Part shown: in pieces, positions 57,101 to 64,000 of the stretch
Layout of the letters: every line of letters begins with the position of its first letter
Position numbering within the stretch: position 1 is the first letter of the stretch
Source of the DNA: Pristionchus mayeri
Taxonomy: Eukaryota > Nematoda > Chromadorea > Rhabditida > Neodiplogasteridae
Direction: 5' to 3'
Length of the DNA: 64,000 bases
Assembly: GCA_036245805.1 (NCBI GenBank)
Contig: BTRK01000003.1
Location: forward strand, 12,130,464 to 12,194,463
Made by a program: the position numbers and the translations under genes
Notes under the pieces: generated by a model
Seen by the model: the letters and a program-made list of their open reading frames with translations, nothing else
Databases searched by the model: none
What the model was told of the DNA's origin: nothing

Positions 57101-60100
57101 CCACTACCGTAACCCCGACTATCGCGAACTAACTTTATTTTTAAGATGTCCTGGTGACGTGCACAATCGGTCTGGAGTCGTGAACGATCGATTGTACAGT
57201 ACCCAACTGACTACAGTAACCCAGTTCCTTAGGTCAGATCTAGTTCCTTGGGTCAAACATTTTTTCTAAAATTCTAAATCGATAATAAAATTATTTTGAA
57301 ATATCCTACCGTAACCCTAATTAGTGTAGAACCAATTTATGATCGATTTAGTATTTTTATAAAATGATTTTGGATTTTTAGAAAAATGTTTGACCCAAGG
57401 AACTAGATCTGACCCACGGAACTGGGTTACGGTAGTCAGTTGGGTACTGTACAATCTTTCGTCCACGACGTCAGACCGATTCTGCACGTCACAAGGGCAT
57501 CTTAAATATAAAGCTAGTTAGCGATCGTCGGGGTTACGGTAGTGCGATACGGTATCTCGTGGTACTGTACTATCGATTGGTTACGGCAATTTGATTTTTC
57601 AATTAGGGTACTGTATTTTCAATTTTTGAAAAAATCAGTTTGCGGTAATCAAGGTTACGGTAGCTATATACGGTATCAGGAATTACTGTACTATTGATTG
57701 GTACAGTACTTAATCTTGACCTACCCATGACCTACCATCGATTTTTTGACTATGACCCGGGGTTCATGGTAGGACGGGGGTAGGCAAGATTCGTGCCCCC
57801 CCCCCCCGTCCTACCTTGAACCGGGGGTCATGGATTTTTTGCCCACCCCCCTGCCGACGCCGCCGGCGTGGACAGCTATGGACATATTCCACCACGAGGA
57901 TTGCAGAGCAAAATATATTGAAACAATTCATACGTCGTGTGAAACACATTTTGAAACAGCTTTTTCGAAACGCAATACATGCTTATTTTCAAATTAGAAC
58001 TCCTCCGAGCACAATATCGACAGACCCCACTTCTGGGGTATTTTCTGAATTCCCGTGATCAGCTCTATAATTGCACCGGGTAGTTTTTTTGATATTGTTT
58101 TTAATATTCGAGTAATCGCCAAAAAAATCACAAAGTTTGGGCGTTTGTTGCTGTTTTTCAAATACTAAAAATAATATCAACAATCTACCCGGTGCAATTG
58201 TACAGCTGATTATGAGGATTCAGAAAATACCCCAGAAGTGGGGTCTGCCGTTAGTGTGCTCGGAGGAGTTCTTATTTGAAGTGGAAAATGCATCAATAAT
58301 GGCAATTATGGCTACATGGGGCCAGGGAGCAAGGCAAAAATTCCAAAATTAAGCAGTAGGTTCAAGACATATCCTTAGATACAGTGGCTAATGCGCTTTA
58401 TTAATTATTAATTTCTTAAACAAATTATGGCGTATGTTTCAATCACTGTCTCCATCACTTCACCGCTCAGAGGCGATGAACGGAGAGGAATGGCTCGCCG
58501 CGAGAACAAAGGAGATTGCCTGATCTGGCACGTTGTGTCCGCTGTATTGTATTTCGTTTTTTGTCATCTTAAAATATGAACTCCTCATAGGAAAATATCG
58601 GAAGACCCCACTCATGCATACTTTTCTGAATCCTCATGAGTAGCTCTACAACTTGTATGTACAGATTTTAGATATTATTTTTAGTATTCGAGAAAAAGAG
58701 ATAAATATGCAAAAAATGTGAACTTTCCAAGTTTACTCGAATACTAAAAAAATATCCAAAATCTGTGCATACCAGCTGTAGAGCTACTCACGAGGATTTA
58801 GAAAGGTGCGCAGAAGTGGGGTCTGCCGGTATTGTGCTCAGACTAGTTCTCATTTCAAAATCATCATGTGGTGGGTTCCGAAATAGCAGTTTCGAAATGA
58901 GCTTCATAAGACAAAGTAATTATGTCGCTATATCTTGCTCTAGATCCCTCAAGTTGAAATCTGTTCACTGAATATATCTTACCAATGAATTCATTTCGAT
59001 ATAGTGCAATCGAGAGTGCGAAAGTTGCTCTACGACGCCAGATTGTATGGTCTGACACGCTGTGTGACTCACAGAAATACAAACTCCATGTGAGTGCAAA
59101 TTCGTCGCTTTCAGAATTTGAAAAAGAGCGCGAAGCTTTTGCACGGGGCTTAATACTGTATTGAATATACGTTTTGCAGCGTATGACTTCGAATACGCCG
59201 TGTACGACGCTCTCAACATGAGGAATATCCGTACGGATCCGAATGGAATCACCACTGTGATGTGCGCACTGCAAGGATTTACAGTGATGGCGGAGAAGAA
59301 TGGAGCGGTGAGAGGATATGTTTATGTATGGCTGGAGTAGTTCACAATGGGAGACAACGTCAGTTTTTGTATATCCCACGCTCACTCGCACATCGGTCGA
59401 AAGACTGTATGATGTGTGACGTGTTACACTTTACTTGTATTATATAATTTATAAAATAGACTAATTTGTAGTTGGAAATGAACTGGTTCAGAACATCGTG
59501 AATTGTAATATAGATGCATTTATTGGCAAATCGCTTTAACTCAATGAAGTATACAAATTTAGTCGAATTCGGTAACCGCTCGTCTCACGGGATTCGACAA
59601 TGCGCTCAGTACCAACCCGGACGGCTGTCCTCCAGCCTACATATCACCGTATGTATTTATTTTGGGGCTGTATCATCTTAGAACTCTACGGAGGGTGAAA
59701 ATAAAGCGTCGCTAAACACAAGTTAGGGATTTTCATATTTTAAATGTGTGTTTATTACATTTACATACAGTAGCGCTCAAAAGTATTGAAACGATTTGAA
59801 TTTTTCATATAACTTTTCCTACCGTTGACTTAGCAAGTTCGATGTTGGGGCGCTATATACCAAATCAATTGAAGAATACGATGCGAGTATTGCGTCATCA
59901 CGTGCCTCATAACTAATTGCGTAGTGATGACGCAATCGAATTTCACTTTTTCAAACAAACAGGCTTTATTCTTATATAGATTTTTTCCGACTCACCACAC
60001 TTTCTGTGGCTGGAGTCATGCCCGAAGCCTATCCAGAAAAAAAATATGAGGTTGCTGCGCGACCGCACGTTTGCTGCAGCCTTGCTGCAAAAAGAGGGTC

Positions 60101-63093
60101 TGAAATTCAGATCTCGGCTTCTAGACCAGCTAGAGACTCGTTCAAAGCACCAAAATGATCCTCATCGCGATCCCAGGTGATCCTATGAATATGGAAATTA
60201 TATTCCAAAATTTGCCCTCAGGGCATGGAAAAATCACTTTTCAACATGGCCACTTTTTTGGAGATTCAAAACTCTGTAGGAACTGCATATAAAAATCTGG
60301 TTTTTGCTTAGTCATGTCTACAATGTCCTAAAGATATGATTCCCAACTTTTTAGTGTGTTTGGTTATCTTTCCTGCCAGCGGCCGTCGTTTATCGGAGGT
60401 GCACCTTGGTCCTGATTGCATGACCCTTCGATAACAAGTTTGCGGGAGAGTTAAGGAAAACTTTTGTTATTGTGTGTACAAGTCCAACTTGTTCTGGGGA
60501 ACTGATCCCCAACTTTTTTAAATGTTTGAACAACTCTGGGCACAGTTGGGGATAGAGCGCGGACGAAAATAGCGGGCCGGGGACTCGAAAGTGCATCCGA
60601 AAAACGATCGCCGAATGCAGGAAAGATATTCAAACAATCTAAAAAGTAGGGAACCATATATATATACAGCATATTGAATATGACTAACCAAAAAACCAGA
60701 TTTTTATATACAGTTCCTACGTAGTTATGAATCTCCAAAAAGTGGTCATGTGAAAAAATGATTTTCCATGCCCTGAGGGCAAATTTTGGAATATCCTTTC
60801 CATATTCACAGGATCACCTGGGATCGCGATGAGGATCATGTTGGTGCTTTGAACGAGTCTCTAGCTGGTCTAGAAGCCGAGATCTGAATTTCAGACCCTC
60901 TTTTTGCAGCAAGGCAGCAGCAAACGTGCGGTCGCGCAGCAACCTCATATTTTTTTTCTGGATAGGCCTCGGGCATGACTCCAACCACAGAAAGTGTGGT
61001 GGGTAGGAAAAAATCTATATAAGAATAAAGCCTGTTTGAAAAAGTGAAATTCGATTGCGTCATCACTACGCAATTAGTTATGAGGCACGTGATGATGCAA
61101 TACTCGCATCGTATTCTTCTATTGGTTTGGTATATAGCGCCCCAACATCGAACTTGCTAAGTCAACAGTAGAAAAAGTTATATGAAAAATTCAAATCGTT
61201 TCAATACTTTTGAGCGCTACTGTACATAATATTTCTTAATGAAAATGAGAAGTAACTTCATTCCCGATTAAAGAAGGAGTAACACGAAAAATTAGTTCAA
61301 TTAGCCACTATGAGTATGTAATGGAAGCCGGCAGCCCAATCATGAATCACTTTATCCGAAGTTTCACAAACGGCTCTGAGTCTCCCTATGTGCGCGCTTC
61401 ATTGACAGCTTCATTGACAGTTCATTGACAGCGCAGGGTAGTGGCTAGTTCGTTTATGTTTCACTCGCTCTACGTAATTTTCGCCTCGTTTTTAAGGTAA
61501 TTTGGCTACAGTTTCCATTGCGAGCGCAATATCTTCGTGGCGGGACTCCCTAACATTCATTCGTGTTACCCCTTCTTTAAGTATATTTTTAAATAAAAAT
61601 TCAGAATAAGCGACGCATTCGCCGGCTTCAACCTTCAGATAACAGGACCGATTATCTCGTTCGCGTTCGACCACCGAAATACGGAAAAACTTACGGCCAC
61701 TTTGAATTATAGTTAGTTTTCATTTGGCGTATTCTTCAGTGCAAACGTTTCCTTTGGGAGAATGCACGTCGCATCGGTAATTACCTCTTCATTTTCAGTT
61801 GAAATCCAGGATCTCAAAGTGGACGGTCTCGTCTCATCTGCTGGCTACAATGGCTGCAAGAAGCCGCTCAACGGAGGAGTGCAATCGTTTAAATCGCCGC
61901 TCTATCACGACACTGACTTGTATACAATCGATACACACGACCAGTGAGTTGGATCCATCTATTTCTGAATCATGATGGGATATCTCTGGGTCATGTGATA
62001 CATTCATTTTTCGCGGACATCTCCATGTCAATATTCCCAATTCAGGGATTACAATGTGAACGTCACCGTGAGATCAGACTTCCTCGATGATAATCATACA
62101 TTGATAATTCGGGACGTTACCAACAACATGCCATACATGTAAGTTAATGATTGCATTATTATTTATATCAGTATTTATATCACAAAAGGTTGGTAAGTGA
62201 CAATCAACGAAGATTAGGGTGTGGTTTGGAAAAAAATAATTCAGTATTGCGATCTTACATGCGTTCTAAATATATTTAGTCATCATGTTATATCTTTATG
62301 ACTCACTTCAGAACCTCAGCGTCAGCACCCATTGAGATTTATCTCAAAAACACAAGAGTAAGTTATTTCTGATAAATTATTAAGTAATTAACACTTTAGT
62401 TAGGAGAGCAGTTAATCAATCTTACGTTCTGGCACTGAGAGATTGTAAACAAAATGAACAATCTAAAATTAAGAAAAATAATAAAAAGTGAAATATTAAA
62501 CACTTTCAGTCCATCGAGGTCTCCTACACCGATTTCAAGGGCAATTTTGGATTCGTACTTCAACATACGGCAGTCCCCGCGAACAAGCCAACAACTTCTC
62601 CGGGCTCATCTAGTGAGTGGGAAATGTTCAGAATAGAGTTCGTAATTTGTATCAACGGACCTTCACTTAGCCACAACATATGTGCCTCCTCCCACTTCCA
62701 CAGAGGGGCTGACGAAGCCAACGACGAGCTCGAGTTGGCAATTGACAGGTGCGTATTAGAGTTCGAGAAACGATGCCAGGGTCTCTTCATTGTACGCACT
62801 CTCTCACCACTCGACCGGTCTAGAGAGTGTGTAGAATGAAGAGACGAATGCCCGAATTACGAACTCTAGAGCATAAGGCTGATCCATAGCAGAATACGAA
62901 ACATTGGTGTCATAATTAACTTCTAACGTACACCAATAACATTCCGTTCCGTGAATAACGATGTACATCATGAAATTCCCAATCCATCAAATCATGCTAT
63001 TACATGGTATAGAGGATCATCTCATAACTATGAAAATTACAGTGCGCTCATCGATTCTTCTCGTGGTTCTTGCTGTACTAGTCATTAAATAAT
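54136..63093 (+). CDS. Secreted CUB-like protein with probable GPI-anchor signal
   Basis: Fourteen exons in continuous phase: 54136-54178, 54302-54366, 54509-54571, 54842-54912, 54955-55027, 55226-55316, 59180-59307, 59563-59648, 61740-61943, 62046-62138, 62312-62357, 62510-62612, 62704-62748, 63044-63093; 386 aa. Signal peptide MKHLVCILAIFGVIGAAS. Three modules share a CUB-like style: IPKCNYGCYVYAS...NLIIEDAKGNN...AFSIVLYVV; then a weaker VMCALQGFTVMAEKNG; then YNVNVTVRSDF...TLIIRDV...GNFGFVLQHTAVP. A Thr/Ser/Pro-rich stalk (PTTSPGSSS, KPTTSSS) precedes a hydrophobic tail SSILLVVLAVLVIK, typical of GPI-anchored proteins. CUB-like proteins of nematodes are often secreted and induced by stress or infection. 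The family call is by pattern only. Confidence 0.65.
55394..55470. repeat. Perfect hairpin in intron 6
   Basis: CGCTCACGACGACTGACAGA and its complement face each other around a short loop containing a second inverted pair; total about 75 bp. Possibly a small MITE or the end of a larger element, since 55470-55760 has unusual GC-rich sequence with no recognised coding. Confidence 0.75.
56684..58545. mobile_element. MITE A copy, interrupted by a second foldback element
   Basis: Left terminus CACAGCGTGTCAGAGCAGAC near 56684, then CGGCGG. The right terminus is an inverted GATCTGGCACGTTGTG near 58545, with CGCCGCGAGAACAAAGGAGA inside it. The internal GACCCCACTTCTGGGGTATT pair (58023-58250) identifies the family. 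The left half is split by 56797-57884. Confidence 0.7.
56797..57884. mobile_element. Nested foldback element with CCCGGGTCATGG ends
   Basis: Inverted halves: GTCCAGAGCTGGCGGCGC at the left mirrors GGCGTGGACAGCTATGGAC at the right. Further in, AACCCCGGGTCATGGTC, AATCGATGGTAG, GGTCAAGATTAAGTACCG and a run of ACGGTA-type motifs mirror each other almost to the centre near 57300. Next to the left end an extra direct copy of the CCCACCCCCCGTCC..CATGG block is present. No coding capacity. Confidence 0.8.
58560..59067. mobile_element. Third MITE A copy
   Basis: Divergent copy with GACCCCACTCATG and GCAGAAGTGGGGTCTGCCGG arms and a right end GTCTGACACGCTGTG at 59053-59067. It lies about 110 bp before exon 7 of the CUB-like gene. 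The left terminal repeat is unclear. Confidence 0.65.
59768..61222. mobile_element. Tc1-like foldback element in intron 8
   Basis: 1455-bp inverted-repeat element with ends CAGTAGCGCTCAAAAGTATT, flanked by TA on each side, as in non-autonomous Tc1/mariner relatives. The arms run almost to the middle (near 60495), with mismatches and small indels. Apparent ORFs in it are mirrored and not coding. Confidence 0.85.
62756..62872. mobile_element. Small hairpin element (TAGAGTTCG ends)
   Basis: TTAGAGTTCGAGAAACGATG and its complement ending CGAACTCTAGA, with CACTCTCTC arms around ACCGGT in the loop. Related to the hairpin at 46010-46144 and its left-arm mirror. It lies just after exon 13 of the CUB-like gene. 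Confidence 0.75.
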
Positions 63094-63409
63094 ACATTAT
63101 TCTACAGTATTCTTATTATACAGTGTACAGTATTCGTTGATACAGTACTCTTACAGTATTCGTTGAGGATTGAAGAATGCAGTATTCGTAATTGAGTCGA
63201 TAAATGCTTGACGAATGTCTAACGTATGGAGGTAAATTCAAGGTGTATGGAGGTACATTCATAATTCATTGTTTGCACAAACATGATCATAGCTCTAATT
63301 TTAGTTGTACTAAAAGGTATACATTCTCGCGGAGTAATTTATTCTTCGATTAAATCATGAAATATGTGCATGGCGCCAAATAACAAATAAAGCTTATGAA
63401 AAGATTAGT
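63094..63409. other. Convergent intergenic gap
   Basis: AT-rich sequence between the ends of two convergent genes, with several short repeats of ACAGTATTC/TACAGTATTC at 63100-63170. No gene seen. Confidence 0.4.
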
Positions 63410-63980
63410 TTATGAAGGGATCTCATTTCTTCTCGAAGTATGAATAATTCTCAGGAATGTGGGTTCTCCACGACCGGCTGTGAATCATTGTATGTGGATT
63501 GTAATGCTACGTTTTACGATAAACATACCATTTATCCAGTAATCATTTGCTGTGTAGTCAAGACCATTTGGGTAATAGTTCTGACAGCAAACCGAGAAAT
63601 ATATGTGTTTATCCATTCTGGGAAGATTCTAAAAAAGAAAGATCATAAATAACAGAACAAAGTATAAGTAAAACCTTTATGAGAAAATCGACACTCCCTT
63701 TCGTCAAATACGGATGATCTGGGTGTCCGTTGTAAATTCCCAATGAATCTAATTTGTTGCTGAACATTTTGTAAATGGCAGGTCCCCAATCAACACCGAT
63801 TGCTCCAAACAAATACTGATTAACTTGATGAATGGCCATTTTTCGAACGTATTTGGACAACTCAAGTATCATGTCGACTGCAATTATTGTTTCACTTCAC
63901 AATCACTGAAGCACGTGACCTGGATCAAACGATGAGACGGGTTTACACACGTTCAAATACATTATTTCGACTTCACTCAT
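63410..63980 (-). CDS. Unrecognised four-exon gene
   Basis: I do not recognise the family. Exons 63980-63920, 63877-63675, 63628-63529 and 63477-63410, GT-AG and in phase, encode 143 aa from MSEVEIMYLNVCKPVSSFDP to RRNEIPS. No signal peptide or membrane segment is evident. Visible features: YLFGAIGVDWGPAIYKMFSN, GHPDHPYLTKGSVDF, YFSVCCQNYYPNGLDYTAN. The ATG is 20 bp from the window edge, so it could be an internal exon of a longer gene, but phase and stop are consistent with a complete small intracellular protein. Confidence 0.6.
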
Positions 63981-64000
63981 TTTTGTGATTTGCAGTAATT

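Noticed and set aside
59768..61222. ORFs of 68-96 codons on the minus strand
   Set aside because: Located in the arms of the foldback element and mirrored; no coding signature.

Overview
The window is eukaryotic and almost certainly from a rhabditid-type nematode. Genes are built from small exons separated by 40-200 bp GT-AG introns ending in TTTCAG-like acceptors. Protein families include BTB proteins, TIL-type protease inhibitors and CUB-like secreted proteins, and the non-coding DNA is rich in mariner elements and foldback MITEs. I could not fix the genus. There is no operon, CRISPR, tRNA or rRNA that I can support. All exon models were built by hand from splice signals, reading phase and comparison between copies inside the window.

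Layout. 1-7.6 kb: a mariner element with one amber stop, two small hydrophobic-leader genes, a divergent fork-head gene and an unrecognised multi-exon gene. 7.66-15.52 kb: a GC-rich 43-bp satellite with several monomer types and higher-order duplications. 15.6-22.8 kb: degraded copies and loose exons of a local BTB family, plus chimeric tandem and direct repeats. 22.8-48.0 kb: a very large imperfect palindrome, with arms 22815-35110 and 35463-48024 around a 352-bp spacer. Each arm carries, in mirror order, a three-domain TIL inhibitor gene, three secreted CX3C-X10-CX3C peptide genes, a decayed BTB gene broken by a foldback element, and gene fragments. 47.6-49.7 kb: the one intact BTB gene (466 aa, 10 exons), crossed by the outer palindrome boundary in intron 3. 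49.8-52.5 kb: a dead Tc1/mariner element and a further divergent pair of CX3C genes, one dead and one intact. 54.1-63.1 kb: a 14-exon gene for a secreted CUB-like protein with a probable GPI-anchor signal, whose introns are full of nested foldback elements. 63.4-64.0 kb: a four-exon gene of unknown function.

How it fits together. The accessory island (about 15.6-52.5 kb) combines secreted cysteine-rich peptides, secreted protease inhibitors and expanding, rapidly dying BTB adaptors. In nematodes such gene classes often turn over quickly. An environment- or defence-facing role is inference only. The CX3C genes are arranged head to head around conserved intergenic promoters, and the BTB genes share a separate conserved upstream box. 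The inner 5.7 kb of the palindrome shows no indel between arms, while the outer 6-7 kb carries indels and has lost an exon, which points to gene conversion or staged growth of the palindrome.
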